A stretch of 64,000 bases of DNA from Hysterangium stoloniferum (GCA_015178975.1 WHVD01000026.1:620001-684000); one strand, 5' to 3'. Positions 23,103 to 35,340 are shown, counted from the stretch's first letter. Numbers and translations: made by a program. The notes: generated by a model not told the origin, from the sequence alone.

Positions 23103-25145
23103 ATGCTCCCTTTCCAACAAAACAAGCAAGTCCTCCCTAAGTTCAAAAAGGTCCCACGGGCCCCGACAGCCAGTACATCCACGACCGGCAGGGGATTCAT
23201 CACCCACATGCCTCGTACAGACAATGTCGAGAGCAATTGGAGTACCCAAGAATCAACCCCCCGGTCGACTTTCTCCTTTGGTGCTGAGCCGGGGGGAAAT
23301 ACCGGTATGGATTGGAGTAAGCCGTTAGGGCCCTCCGTCAGACCGTCATCAGAGGAAGTCGCTGCTACTATGTGGAGGCAGGAAACATTTATGGAAGAAC
23401 ACAATGCAAGGAGGCTCACCCACAAAAGAGAAAGGTGCGCTGAGTATAAAAGTCAGCAGGAGGCGAGGGGAGCAAGAGAAGGAGTCCCCTCCAAGTGACA
23501 GTGGCATGAGGACAGAGCACAATTCAGAAACAGAGCTTCCGCGCCGATCCTTCCCTCCCTGGGAGAGAAATGGGCCGACTTCGCGGAGACCGATGATAGT
23601 GAGGGTGGGATGCCTTGCATTAGGATGACGGGAACCAAGAGCTGGAAGGAGAAGGAGGGTACCATCTTTTATGACTGGGAACTACTTCGACGCATTAAGT
23701 TGCAACGAATAGTTCTTACCCGAGGGGACGGTCAAACGTTGCCCCAGCGAGAAAAGGGCTACCATAGGGGACCAATTGATTTTTCCTCAGATGAGGATGA
23801 GGAGGAAGACGAGAACAGGAATGGTGCGTACAGCATCCGATATCTGGGAGAGGATTGCCATGAAAGGTTCCTCCTCCTGTTGAAAGTTCACTTCGTAACC
23901 AGCGACCCCAACCAAAGACAAACACGGAAACCGTCATCCAAAGTATGGAGGGGTCACTGCCCTAGTCAACAGTCACAGGAACGCGAACCTTCCACAATTC
24001 CGGTCCCATGTCCTTCGCCAACGTCAAGGCCCCTTCCCATCCTTCACCCAGCACATACTCCCTCAGCCCCGATTCTAATGCCTCATCTACCTCCCTCCCC
24101 AAAAGCTGTACCAGTCCCAACCTCACTTAGGATGTCGAGGCCCCTTCCCATCCTTCACCCGGCACACACTCCCTCAGCCCAACGTGAACCTTCCCCGATT
24201 CTGGCGCCTCGTCTCTCTCCCTCCCCGAAAGCTGTACCGGTCCTGACCCCACTTCCACCGTCACCGGGTATCCCTCCCGACTCTCCGTATTCATATTGTG
24301 TGTCCTTAGGTAGCCCTATCCACGACCTTCTACAAGAGCGAATGGATGTCAATTTGAACCCTCCTACACCGGACGTCATCGTTCCCATGACAAGCGGAAA
24401 AGCGAAGGAGATGCAGAAGGCCACCACTCCTCTCCGAGAGTGATCCCCTATTCCCGTCCCCGACAGCCCGCTTCCCCCCACTGAGCCCGTATCCACAACT
24501 TTCTGGATGCGAGTAGCTGTCAACTACCCTTCCGAACAGTTTCCTGTCAGAAGGGTGCTATCACAGCTAGTACCAGTACTTCAGCAACCGGTCCTTCACG
24601 GGAGCCTTAAGGGTTGTCGCGGTCTGGCTCCATTGTCGGAGATAATGGAGGATTTCTATCTCTCCTTCGAGGATCTCGCAGAGGGGAAGAACTTTGCGTG
24701 AGCAGCTCAGGAGATTAAACTCTCTATGTTCCGGCACATCATAGTGGAGCTTCACCGTCTGCCCCCAGACTCAGCGAGTGTCCTCTCTATTGCTGGCTTC
24801 ATAGATTTACTCGAGGCCCTCGTCCTGACACCTCCCACAGAGACCACTACACAGCCACACGTTCCTGCCCCACTACCCGCATCTTCGTTTCCCCTCCCAA
24901 TGCTCCTCTTCTCGCGCAGATTTCTGCTCCACCGGTTAGTGTCCGCACAGTCATTCATTGCAGAGAGAAAGCCTACAGACGATGGGCCGACTCCTTGTAC
25001 AGGAATTCTAGTGATTTGGCTCAAGCGAGAATAGCCGAATCCTTCAGAGTAAAAAGGGAATGATGGGGAAACATCATTTTGGACCTTGGGGGATCCTCAC
25101 AGGAGGCTTGGGGCAGCATCCCAGATGCTCTTCGACACCTTGTAT
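23103..25145 (+). pseudogene. Long accessory ORF after pol, three TGA stops and one frameshift
   Basis: Frames 23103-23498, 23610-24443, 24507-24701 and 24726-25034 are all in one frame, separated only by TGA codons at 23496, 24441 and 24699. Near 24960 coding character moves to another frame (DALRHLV ends it near 25145). The predicted product would be about 680 residues. It contains an acidic patch (SSDEDEEEDEN), a Pro-rich part with a duplicated RPLPILHPAHTPSA block, and a helical C-terminal part. No transmembrane segment or envelope motif is seen, so it is not env-like in composition although it sits in that position. Family unknown. Confidence 0.6.
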
Positions 25146-25157
25146 AGCACATCCCTT

Positions 25158-25172
25158 CGAACTGGGGGGCAC
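25158..25172 (+). promoter_or_regulatory. Polypurine tract of the chromovirus
   Basis: The stretch aactggggggcac lies directly in front of the 3' LTR and has the G-rich purine run expected for plus-strand priming. Confidence 0.7.
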
Positions 25173-25814
25173 TGTGAAGGGTATGCATATATGCATAATT
25201 GGACAGTGGATTAATATGCACATTATAGTACTATATTATCTAGTTTCTATTTCTTTTCTTTAATTCCCTATATCCTTCGAGCATACCCGTATTTCTTAGT
25301 TCGAAATCTTGTGTATACCTATGGGCGCTCTCGGCGCCAAACGATAGACACCTTTTACCCAGCAGACACCACCTCGTAAACGACCCAGACGTCGAATAGT
25401 GAGAGGTGTCAAGGGTAACGTCTCAACTACCTATAAAGATAGTGTTTTCTCACATACTAACAGACTTTGGACTCAAACCGCGAAGGTCGAGTTCCACTCT
25501 AAGGTCTTTGCGCTCGTCGACATTATAGTCGACTCACGCTACTATCTCTCTACTTTAGATATTCAGCCTCTCGTTGATTATCTATTTTACATCTAGCTAC
25601 GAGTTGTACCGTAAAGGTCAACTCTTTCATTCTTTTGTTCTAGCCGTCAAGAGCAACTGTACAGTTGCTCTTGTGACGCGTAGCGTGTCTCCTTGCTAGT
25701 ACTGCCAGTCTAGTAATCTACAGTGTTGTACTGAACGGTCAATACCGGCTAATAGTAGTTGAATAAACACTATACTTCGTATATTGAACAGTCAGAATCT
25801 ATCAACTCTTCACA
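25173..25814 (+). repeat. Chromovirus 3' LTR
   Basis: It has the same length (642 bp) and ends as the 5' LTR. By eye about 20 differences separate the two, almost all C/T or G/A. It is followed at once by the target duplication GCAAC. Confidence 0.95.
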
Positions 25815-25819
25815 GCAAC

Positions 25820-26378
25820 ACAATGCCATATACATATAGTCACTCCCACTTTGGACCCACACAATGCATTTGTACTGGGAAGGTAAGATATTCCAGACTC
25901 ACTATACTCTACCTGTCATTGCTAACTCCCATTACACTACAATTAGATTACAACATAGCTCTATCCAACTAGGATAATCCCAGCACAAGAATCTCCACCG
26001 CTGTCATGATTTCAATCACTTGTTAGGCGTGCAGGTTTAATTTTACAGCCAAGTCAGTACACGATGTAAAGACACTCAAAATCTTCATCCATTCGTCGTC
26101 ATTTTCATCCTCGACATGCAGGTATGTATAAGTATACAATCAGAGTGCCAACATCACAAACACCCGACAAGCCCGACGACGAACATCAGAAGAGGTTAAA
26201 GTTGAATGAAATGAGTGTGTGAGGGTGAGATGAAATAATAGACATGGCAGATCGTAGGATAACGTGGTATAGAAAAGTGTACTGCGGAAGAGCGGCAAAA
26301 GAAACAGGAGGTATAACAGAAGAGGGTTAAAGCAATGGCGGAACCCACAGAGGGACGATGGTGGCGACCAAGTCTGCA
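25820..26378. other. Flank of the chromovirus and 3' region of the G-alpha gene
   Basis: No gene is seen. If gypsy 1 had its 5' LTR at 14600, the first part of this stretch could be the other half of that LTR, but I cannot verify this. The part near 26100-26378 is likely the 3' untranslated region of the minus-strand G-alpha gene. Confidence 0.4.
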
Positions 26379-27962
26379 CTACAGCAGACCACATTCCCGA
26401 AGATGTAGTTGCAGCAGGATATCTTGAATCGCGGAGAGGACGACTGTGAAGGAGAAGATCCAAGTCAGCAATCGTACGAGACGACGGACAAAAGAGAAAG
26501 TGGCCGTTTTGTGATGTTGCACCTCGGGCATACCGTGACGGTTGGAAGTTCCGCGTGACACGGACACGAATGGTTACTCACATTTGATCTGGTTGGTGTC
26601 GGTGGCACAAGTATAGTGGGCATAAATTTGCTTGGTGGCAGCACTCTGGTTGAGGCTAACGAAGCGGTGGAGGAGATAGTCGCATGCCGCATCGTAGTTG
26701 TCGCCGCTGTGAACGCGATAGTGTATATTAGGCCTGGAGAGCAACATGTGACTGGCAGGTCACACTCACCCCTGATAATCGGGGAAGTAGTTGCCCATTG
26801 GGGAATGAGGCAATTTTTCAGCAAACAAGTCGATCTTATTCAAGAAAAGGATAATACTGGTCTTGACGAACCACCTCGAGTTGCAGATGGAGTCGAACAG
26901 GGTCAGTGCTTCTTGCATTCGGTTCTAAGCGCCGATTAGCAGTAATAGAATATCGGCGCTCTTCACTTACGACACTCTCATCTTCATACAACATTTGATC
27001 GTACTCGCTCAAAGAGACTAAAAATACCAAAGCAGTGACGTTCTCAAAGCAATGGATCCATTTTTTCCGCTCCGACCGCTGCCCTCCGACATCGAACAAC
27101 TTGTAGGTAAGTTCGCCGACCTTTGCACAAGGCGAGTGAGCCGAGCACGTCAGAGGACATTGCGACATGGACGCCTACCTGGAACATGGTCTCGGTGATA
27201 CCTGTGGTCTTTACGCGGGATCGCAGGATGTCTTGGTCAGTGGGAAGATAGCCCGGGGTAGCCATTCGGTCGATAGCATTGAAGTAGTATGTAGCGGAGT
27301 CGTTCAACTAGTGGTGATGGTCAACACAGATGGCGCAAAGAAAATACTGAGCCTCTTCACCTGAAACTCGCGAGATCGACGGACAGCTTCGATGACTGTC
27401 GGGTCCCGCCAAAGACCGCGGATAGCGTCGGTGACGTCGCGTGGAAGCGACTCAGCTGATGAGGAATGTTAAATGTTATTAAAAACTTGGATGGAATGGG
27501 CGTACCCTCAAGCTGAGGTGGGAGACTAAGTATAACATTCCTACGTGCGTCATTTGAAGGATGCAATGACAAATCCAAACTGGGCATTGCTTCCAATATG
27601 GCACTATACGGACATGAGACGAATATAATGGAAAAAGACTCAGACCTCACCGCATGCTCTGAATAGTATTGCTAAATATAATCTCCTTGTAGGAATCCCT
27701 TTCCGACTCGTTATACCCGCCATGATGAATCAACTTCATCTGCTTCAAAACAGTCGACTTTCCTGACTCTCCAGCACCGAGAAGCAACATCTTGATCTCA
27801 TTCTTGGCCCTAATCCTATCTCTCCTCAACTGTGATTCGATCTCGTCATTGCCTGTGCGCATATTTGGTCAGCGGCGACTGCGGGCATGGTTTGAGCGAC
27901 TACTCACGAGCCCTTGCCTCCTCATCACCCCCATAATTCGAAGACGAGAAAGTGCAGCCCAT
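26379..27962 (-). CDS. Heterotrimeric G-protein alpha subunit, 9 exons, 357 aa
   Basis: Exons: 27962-27908, 27852-27651, 27603-27506, 27455-27361, 27307-27179, 27120-26971, 26924-26770, 26706-26582, 26443-26379. All introns are GT-AG and phases agree (1074 nt). The protein begins MGCTFSSS, giving Gly2 for myristoylation and Cys3 for palmitoylation. G1 is GAGESGKST (44-52). The switch I arginine is R181 in RVKTTGI. Switch II is DVGGQ with catalytic Q207. NKID (272-275) and TCATDT bind guanine. It ends ECGLL, so Cys is fourth from the end as in Gi-like subunits. Length is standard for fungal G-alpha. It signals from seven-helix receptors at the plasma membrane. It looks fully functional; the subgroup cannot be fixed without a tree. 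Confidence 0.96.
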
Positions 27963-29420
27963 GTCGAAAGTCAAAAGTTTGAAGAATGGGCTCGGAAGGG
28001 AAGGCGGGAAAGGTAGTGGTAAAAGGGAAGGTCAAACGCGCAAATGTTAAGCGCCGTAAGCGACTGTGTGATATTTGATATAGAACCCATAGGTGTCCAC
28101 GCGGGACCATGGTGAACGACACCCAGAAAGGGGAATTTTGGCCGTATCACATGTTGTATTAAGACTTGGAGGTTCGGCTGAGACAAGACTTCGAAAGTTA
28201 CATAGTCCGTAACCATTAACCTAAACTGCCCTTCCCTCGCCTTTAGTCCAGCCCAACTCCTGCTTCAACTCACTCCATCATGATTCATGTATCTCCGACA
28301 CTCCTTCTTTCTAATTTTAAGTCGCTGTGTCTACTCCAGACTTTCATTAAGCCCAAATATGTCTCGCCACTCCCACCTGAAGACCAGATCCCAGTCAGAA
28401 ATCCTGTGTCATATGTATCTGTCACCGTGTGCATTTACTTTCTGTAGACTTCGGGTAGATCTTTGTCATTCCATTTATGCCACTTGATCTTGATGGCCCG
28501 GGGTTTAACCTGGTTTAACCCATTTAGACTCCACGCGACATGACGCTGTCAACTCACCCTGATCTATCGAGAATTACTAATTCTCAATTTAACCATCTAA
28601 GCACTTCTAACTGTTCCCTGTTGCTGTCTTGATTTACCATGATGCAAGTTCCCATGATCAAGACCTTTGGCGACGCTGATCCACCCACATAGCCTCATAT
28701 CGACGGTGTGGGAACTTGCACCGGTTGGGGAGTCCCTTGTGTAAACCCGTATATGTATTGTGAGTGCCATCCACCCGCTAGCGAAGATCGACATCCCATC
28801 GCGAGGGATGGAGGCAGCAAAGGGAGGACCTCAGCTGTCGTCAGATACCAGTTTGTTATTCAAAGTCTCATTGGGCATTGTCTCCCTGGGCGCTGCACCG
28901 GTGTCAAGTGTTGGATCAACCTACACGGCAGCGATAGTATAAGAGAGAAAGAAATAGAAATATGTTGCCTCGCTGGTTTCACTTGTACAAAGTCAATCCT
29001 TATGATGGACTGCAGCAAGGGCTTTAATTATTAATTAATGCGCACCCGGCTTCAGTTTATAAAATACACTATTTGAGAAGCCATCATCCAGGGGGAGGCA
29101 GAAGGCTGATGGGCAAACATGCACTGCTCAAGGTGGTGGAAATAAATTATTGGATAAAAGGTTCAACTGAGGTCATAACAAATACCCCACTTCCTACAAA
29201 GGAAATATGGTTTCACTTTGTCACAAATTATGACACTTTGTGACATCATTATGATATAATACTATAAGCGCCACAAACGGCTACTGGACCCCGCTCATGG
29301 AAAATCGAAACTTCGTCGGCGTTAAGGGAGGCCGCCTCGGCCTCCTTAATTATTTGCTAGAATATCATTGAAACTACTGCTGCTATTTGGTGAATAAGCC
29401 GGACTTTCGATATTGGTAGA
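27963..29420. other. 5' flank of the G-alpha gene; no gene seen
   Basis: Normal CpG content, no coding motif. A GC-rich perfect hairpin (TTAAGGGAGGCCG / CGGCCTCCTTAA) lies at about 29322-29349. The open frames around 28700-29030 have no recognisable content. Confidence 0.5.
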
Positions 29421-29429
29421 AACCCCCTG

Positions 29430-29800
29430 CCTGTTGAATTTAGGCTTACGCGTCGCTCACTCGGAGCCGACCAGTTGCTATATAAGGTAATCGACCATAG
29501 TAGAAACACCCGTTACCTTACCTACAACGTGACTGAGGTGAGTTAAGATCCTAAGCTACTCACCTTACTGTAACTAATAGTTGTTTATTAGTTAAACTAC
29601 TATTAGGTACATAATATATCAGTCCGTTACCTTACCTACAACGTGACTGAGTTAAACTACTATTAGGTTCTTGAGTCTTTCATTTTAACACTGCCATTAT
29701 CTGGTTTGGTCTGTCTTGGTATCAAACGTTCATCTAATCGTCAGTATACTTCCTGCATACCTCACGTTGGCTGAAGAGAGCGTTGCTTATAGATGTTTGC
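29430..29800. repeat. Possible LTR relic with internal duplications
   Basis: The string cgttaccttacctacaacgt is present twice (about 29511 and 29631), and gttaaactactattagg also twice (about 29592 and 29652). The region has a TATA-like ctatataagg at 29478. Together with the lack of coding content this suggests a decayed promoter or LTR, but I see no clean ends or target duplication. Confidence 0.3.
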
Positions 29801-29810
29801 TTCGTAGGTG

Positions 29811-30790
29811 ACTAATCAGAGTCGGGAGACAGTTAAATACATCCCAGGATGGTTACCAGGTGCAAACTCTCAAAGACAAGCCAAGTTTGGTCGCAAAGTG
29901 TTTGTAGACACAGTCGAACTTCCTTTTAAAGCCGTCAAAGAGATGCTTGTTGGTTATAGTGCCCGATTTGAACTATCACTTTCTGATTTTGGTCCTCTTC
30001 AGGCTTCTGGTGAAGGTAGACCTTCAGTGCCACCATGCTGGACGGACTGGAAGTTGATTCTTATTCAGCTTCTAGCGAAGAAGAGGTCATTCGAAATGTG
30101 GCTGCCAATGCATATGTTGCAGGTGCAGATACCGTGCATATATTTCCCACAATTTCCATTAATTTATGTCGATGTGGAAATTTTAGACTCATTGCGTATT
30201 GGAAATATTCATTGTGGCCATGATCCCGAAGTTCAATGAACTGCTCAGAAGGCGCTTGATGAAATGGTCAGGTCAGATCGATTCCCTACATGTGAAGACT
30301 GCCAAAATCTTCCATATATCCCCGCATTATTGTGCAAGAAGTCCTTCGGTGGCATCTTGTTGCCCCACTCGCCTTTCCACACCGTTTGTCACAAGATGAC
30401 ATCATTGGGAATTACTTTCTTTGTCTTTGGAAATGCGGTATGATATTGTTTCGATCAATCGCACTTTACGTGATACCATTTCCAGGGAATTGCATCATTC
30501 AGAAACAGCTTATTGCCCCGAGCCAGATCAATTCCGTCCCCAGCGTTTTCTTATCAAAGCCATTAGGGATCCTGAAAATGCGTTTGGATTTGGTAAAAGG
30601 TAATCCTATTTCGACTTTGCGATGCTGTCATCGAAATGACGAAACATTTCAGAATATGTCCAGCCCGTGGTATGGCACAAAACGTCTTATTTGTCTTCAT
30701 TTCATCTATTTTACACTCTTTTACAATAACACGAAGGATTACCCTACTGAAGATGCATTTATTCCAGGGCTCATGTCGTGAGTATGCTTC
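29811..30790 (+). pseudogene. Cytochrome P450 pseudogene (CYP monooxygenase, middle and C-terminal parts)
   Basis: P450 landmarks occur in order but in different frames: KYIPGWLPGANSQRQAK, then EEEVIRNVAANAYVAGADTV (I-helix AGxDT), then EVLRWHLVAPLAFPHR (ExxR helix region), then PEPDQFRPQRFL (PERF region), then FGFGKR joined by an intron (30601-30656) to RICPARGMA, the haem-cysteine loop. The normal Gly after Cys-Pro is Ala here. The N-terminal 200 or so residues and the end after the haem loop are missing, and at least two frameshifts separate the blocks. It was once a membrane-bound haem oxidase of secondary or xenobiotic metabolism. Confidence 0.87.
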
Positions 30791-30799
30791 ATTTTTATT

Positions 30800-32034
30800 G
30801 ATGCGAAGGCATGATAAAATTAAATCACCAACACAGCATCCTACCTCGCTCCATTGCTCATGAGAGACTGATTAAAAAGGACATGGCTGGGCCGTAAGAG
30901 GCAGTGCTTCCCGTAAACGACCTTTGAAGACACATTTGTTGTCCAGTTATAATTTTGTGCTTTTGTGCTATGCAGTGAAAATAGACGGATACCCCCTTGT
31001 TTGGTATAGAGTAACACTCACTTAAATTGAATCACATCCAATTGGTGTTCGAGTTTATAGATAATCACAATTTTTCGGCCCTAAGGGTTGGACGCCAAAA
31101 GGTATGATCCTTATTTACATATATTCTAACGTCGTGAAATATATAATACGCTAAAGAACTAAATACTAAATATACGCATAGTCCACGTTCCGTTGCTGGT
31201 TAAATGCTCTTCTGTTAAAATCAAATATCGATCCCACTCATGGACCAAAATACTTTCCGTTTGACAGTAGTCAACTCGTCACAAACGCAGGACAGTAGAT
31301 AAACATCCGGCTTGTACCGGATTCCAACATCACCGTCTATCAGTGTATGCAGTGTATGCTATTAGCTGAAAAAGATCAGCCAGTTTGCCTTGCATAGCTT
31401 TCCAGTATATAAAGACATGTTTATATGTTAATTTATCAGTGGGCTGTAGAGATAAAAGGGACGGTGGACTGTATGTGATAAGGGAACTGTTAGGTAAGCA
31501 GCTGGACACCAACGATCCGATCAGATAATCTATCGATACGTGTCTTTGTTGATCTGAATCATTCATCTTTTGCTGCGGCAAAATCAACTAGTCCAAACTC
31601 GGGTGGATATATTTGCCTCACTTATAGTAAGCATGATATAGTCATTATTCCACGAAGTGTATATATCCTAGAGTAAAGGAAAACAGCGAATGACACCAAG
31701 CCCCCAAAAGAGGAAATCAGGAGAGAGAAAAACAATTAACAAAGCTGGGAGATCATATCGTAGGATGAGACGTTGGTGAATATTATGGTAAGTGAACGCA
31801 TACTTGAAATCCCGAATAGTGGGTGTGGGGATGTGATGCAGAAAGAGTAAAAACAAATACGGACCGCTTTTAGAAGAGAACATGACGTAATACAACCGAC
31901 AACAAAAGAAATGCTGCCGCCACACCGCTTTCAAGTCATATATCATAAGGCCATAGAGGTGCACTTAAAAACCATGTCGCAATCCATTGGGCACTCGAGG
32001 TCAATGTGCCCCGCATTTCTTTCACCACTTCACC
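30800..32034. other. Intergenic, no gene seen
   Basis: AT-rich. A hydrophobic open frame on the minus strand (31964-31668) has no family features and is treated as chance. The right part is probably the 3' flank of the minus-strand gene that ends at 32035. Confidence 0.45.
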
Positions 32035-33364
32035 CTAAGCACCATCCAACACCTCTTCCATGCCCCTTCCGAGGCCTTCCCGCTGCCACTCTGTTGCATG
32101 AGTCGAACTGCTAAGGGTGTTTCCATCCTCGAGTGGACATGCAACGAGACGCTGCGATACATCATTTGGACGTACAGCGTTTTTTGCGTGTGGCTCGGGT
32201 GCTGGGGGTGATCGGGAACGGGAGCGAGACAGTGTGGGATTCGGCGGCGACGAAGTGCGGGCATGCGACAAGGACTGTGCAGGGTGGATATAATGTGGTT
32301 GTGCTGATGGCTGCAGCTGTAATTGAGTTGGGGGCAGCGTTGAAGGAAGTGTTTCGGGCGTATAACCATCCAGTAACGAATACGGCTCTTGTGGCGCCGG
32401 CGGGCTTTGGGTCTGCTCAAGGTACTCTGATATGAACAGCGAGTTCCTGCCCGCTGTGGTGGTAGAGTAGATGCTAAGCGGTCTACTCGTCGTACCTGCA
32501 CTCGCGCTATTCGTGCCCATCGTCCCGCCAACAGCCCCACTGGTGTACGCATTTAAAGGAATTGCAGAAATAGGGGTGCTACTTAGTATATCAGTGTATG
32601 AGACGAAACTAAGCCGTCTTGAGGACGAGGTGTGTGGTTGAGGCGGGAGGCAAGAGGGGTCGATATGGGGTGATGTTTCGGAGAGGAGGTTGAGGCCCCG
32701 GGTTGGTTGTGTGTGAGGGTGGTCGGTGGGACTTAGGTGGGGAGAGGAAGGGTAGGATGATGGGGGACTACTTGTTGTTGGGGGGGCGGTGACTGGGCAA
32801 TCGCCGGGCAAAGGAGCACTGCCTCCAAACGGGCTGGAAACACTTGAAGGGGAGGCGAAGCCCCTCGGACTCGGACTACGACTCATTGCCATTGCCATGC
32901 CGACAGCGACGTTCGAGCTGACGATAGGAGCGAGAATAGATATATTGGCGGCTTCGGCGTCGTCTGAGTGGGCGAGGGCTGTTGCTGCTTCGGCGAGGAC
33001 ACTGGGGACCGATTGTTCTGTTTGATGGGAGCGAGGTGTACGGTGGGGGTTTGGGTGGTGCGTGTGCGTGTGAGACTGAGGATGGTGTGAGTTCACATTT
33101 AGGTAGGTTGAGGTGCTCGCAGTGATTGGTTCTATATCTCGTTCGAATATCGCAGACGAGGCTGAGCGACTGCACAAGTAGGAGGATGAGCAAGAGTTGA
33201 TATGAATGGGTAAAAGACACTGACATGGATGTGGGACTACTAGGAATCGACGTCGGTGAGCGTGAGCCTCTACCGGGGCTACTCGACGTTGGCAACAAAC
33301 TGGGTCTGGATAACATTCTTGGGATAGCGTTTGGGCTCGTTCCCTCAGGTATAAGAGTAGACAT
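32035..33364 (-). CDS. Conserved-looking Ser/Pro-rich protein, 2 exons, 424 aa
   Basis: Exon 1 is 33364-33225, starting MSTLIPEGTSPNAIPRM. A 55-bp intron with a GTCAGT donor and TGCAG acceptor leads to exon 2, 33169-32035, which then stays open to the stop. The phases fit (1275 nt). The product is low complexity, rich in Ser, Pro, Thr and His, with two compact blocks that look constrained: RRLSFVSYTDILSSTP near the middle and TEWQREGLGRGMEEVLDGA at the end. These resemble motifs of basidiomycete hypothetical proteins as I recall them, which I could not check. No transmembrane or enzyme motif. Function unknown. A longer single-exon reading from 33417 is possible but keeps a worse start. Confidence 0.65.
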
Positions 33365-34519
33365 CGTTCGTGGTAATGAAGAGAGATCAACAGGTGACTT
33401 TGGCTACGCACACCCACGGCAGCTCAGTTATGGGGTGGAAGAAAGAAGCCTTAGTGGGTGTCGGTGGGTTTTAACAAATCACGTGGACAGCAGCAATGTC
33501 ACCTCAATGGGGCTGATTGGGACCAAACCCCAAACAGCCACGTATGCAAGCTCAACACCCAAGTTCTTTCCCTGCAATGCTATCCCCAGCCAGCATCGTA
33601 ACTCCGTCCCCGTTCTCGATCCCGGATCCAGCCTTCATCATTAAACCAAACGAAGACGTCATTATATCCAAACAACCAGGATTTGAATTCCCGACCCATA
33701 CCTCTTGCGTTTATTGACTCATTTCTCCTCCCCATAAATGTGCCAAAAACGGCGATATTAAAACTAACCACATGCATGTTGTCATTGATGTGATATGAAG
33801 ACGGAATTCTTTTGCACCGTTTTATATCAAGTGAGCCAGAGAGGGAAATATACTGAATCCCGGCTCGGAAAACATGTAGGAATCATTCCCAACCACGTTG
33901 GATTAAGCCAGGAGCCCATGCGGGTCAGAGTGTACTTGTCCCTAAATATAGTCTCAGGGAGTTCGGGGGCGAGATACACGTTATTATTGGAGTAATCTTC
34001 TAGTATCCGCATCACGGGTGCTTATGGTTTGAAAGTTTCCCCCTCAGTTCAAGACTGAGTTTATTGTTATGGCTTCATATTACAACAAAAAATTATATTC
34101 CGAGATATATTTTTGCTATCTAAGCAAATGAAACCATAGCTATCTGGCTATAATCTTACAAAAGAACATTGATTCAAGTCAGACATTCTGCGGACTCACT
34201 GACTGCAAACACTCGTCACCAATACACCTCAATTATTTATTTTGCATATCGATTATCTGGGTCTCTTCGCTGTAGAATTACGTTGGCACATCATTGACAC
34301 AACCTGTGTGAATTACAAGAGGGCAAGCTCTATCTCAATATGTCCCCAAGTTTTACATATTGAGCCTTAAGAAGGCAGCAAGAATTTAAGTGCCCGCTTT
34401 CATCTTCATAATGAATTAGAAATACATGCGCTCGCACCTCACGTCGCTTTCCTACTGGACACCATGTATCCATCTAATCTCACAGCATCTCTACAGGACA
34501 AAGGATCAGATATCCAATC
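33365..34519. other. Intergenic, no gene seen
   Basis: Contains the likely promoter of the minus-strand gene starting at 33364 and then AT-rich sequence. No coding or RNA feature recognised. Confidence 0.45.
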
Positions 34520-35340
34520 CCAGACACTGACTCCGCGATCCTCAAGCAGCTTGGCCTTAGGCATGAATTGCAAAGGGAATTCACAAGATGTAACCATCAT
34601 GGCCATTTTGGGGTGGGTCGTGCTGTTCTTTTTATCAAAATATAATATTTATCTCACTCTTTGCGACTCCTTCACACTCGCAGCGACCGCTAATATTCCT
34701 CTTCTCGGAGGACCTGCAACGCTCGTTTGGTCCTGGGCTCTCGGTTCCCTCGAGTGCATGGCTATTGCAAGCTCCGTGGCAGGTAGGGCTTTACATTGAC
34801 TATTATCTGAAGGGGAATTTTCCTTCATGGAGATAGCCCTCGTCACCCGACTGCTGGAAGTGTCTACATATTGGCTGGTTTCGTATATCAGTAAATGCAG
34901 ATCAAGTGTAACATTTATTACCCCAGCATCAGGGTTATTCGCAGCGTATGTACAACTATCAATTATCATCTACAGACTTAGTCCATCAACCCCATCATGT
35001 TGATCTCCAGGTTACAGATGATACGCCACTGCAATGGGTCTTTTCGTTCTGTCAAAGGTTCAAATAATTGGTCTATTTGTCGGACTGAATATCCTTCTTG
35101 GTATCACGAGTACTTTTCCAACTCTGGTTCGACATCGTATTGCCAATACTTGTTTGCCTATCCTTATTATCTTATCTTATTTCTGTTCTTAGCCCTATGC
35201 GTATAAAGTGTATTCCGCGTGCCTTTGCCGTCATAATTGGCATACCAATTGGAGGAAGAGGTCATTTTGCCTCAGCAGAGTTTCCTGTATGGACAAAGGT
35301 AAGTGAGGACACCAGGGTCACGCGGCATAGGTCATGATGT
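34520..35340 (+). pseudogene. Amino-acid/GABA permease relic (APC family)
   Basis: One frame near 34530-34600 gives DSAILKQLGLRHELQREFTR, typical of the cytoplasmic start of fungal GABA-type permeases. A second frame gives IPLLGGPATLVWSWALGS (normally LGGPxxxxWxW). After a probable intron the string SPRHPTAGSVYILAG matches the usual AYPTAGGLY. Later blocks (FPTLVRHRIANT, GIPIGGRGHFASAEFP) are fragmentary. Several frames are needed and the central transmembrane part is largely gone, so this is a truncated, decayed copy. Confidence 0.6.

Larger units (their letters stand above)
14680..25814 (+). mobile_element. Ty3/gypsy chromovirus, near full length (11.1 kb)
   Basis: Two 642-bp LTRs (14680-15321 and 25173-25814) in direct orientation are flanked by identical GCAAC (14675-14679 and 25815-25819). 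Between them lie a primer site, gag with CCHC knuckle, protease, reverse transcriptase/RNase H, integrase with chromodomain, a long extra ORF and a polypurine tract. By eye the LTRs differ at about 20 sites, nearly all transitions. In-frame stops inside the coding regions are all TGA. The element is thus fairly young but inactivated. Confidence 0.96.

Noticed and set aside
23103-25145. Envelope gene
   Set aside because: No signal peptide, transmembrane segment or cysteine pattern; position alone is not enough.
30421-30603. Separate small protein within the P450 region
   Set aside because: It is one frame of the P450 pseudogene (PERF and haem-loop part).
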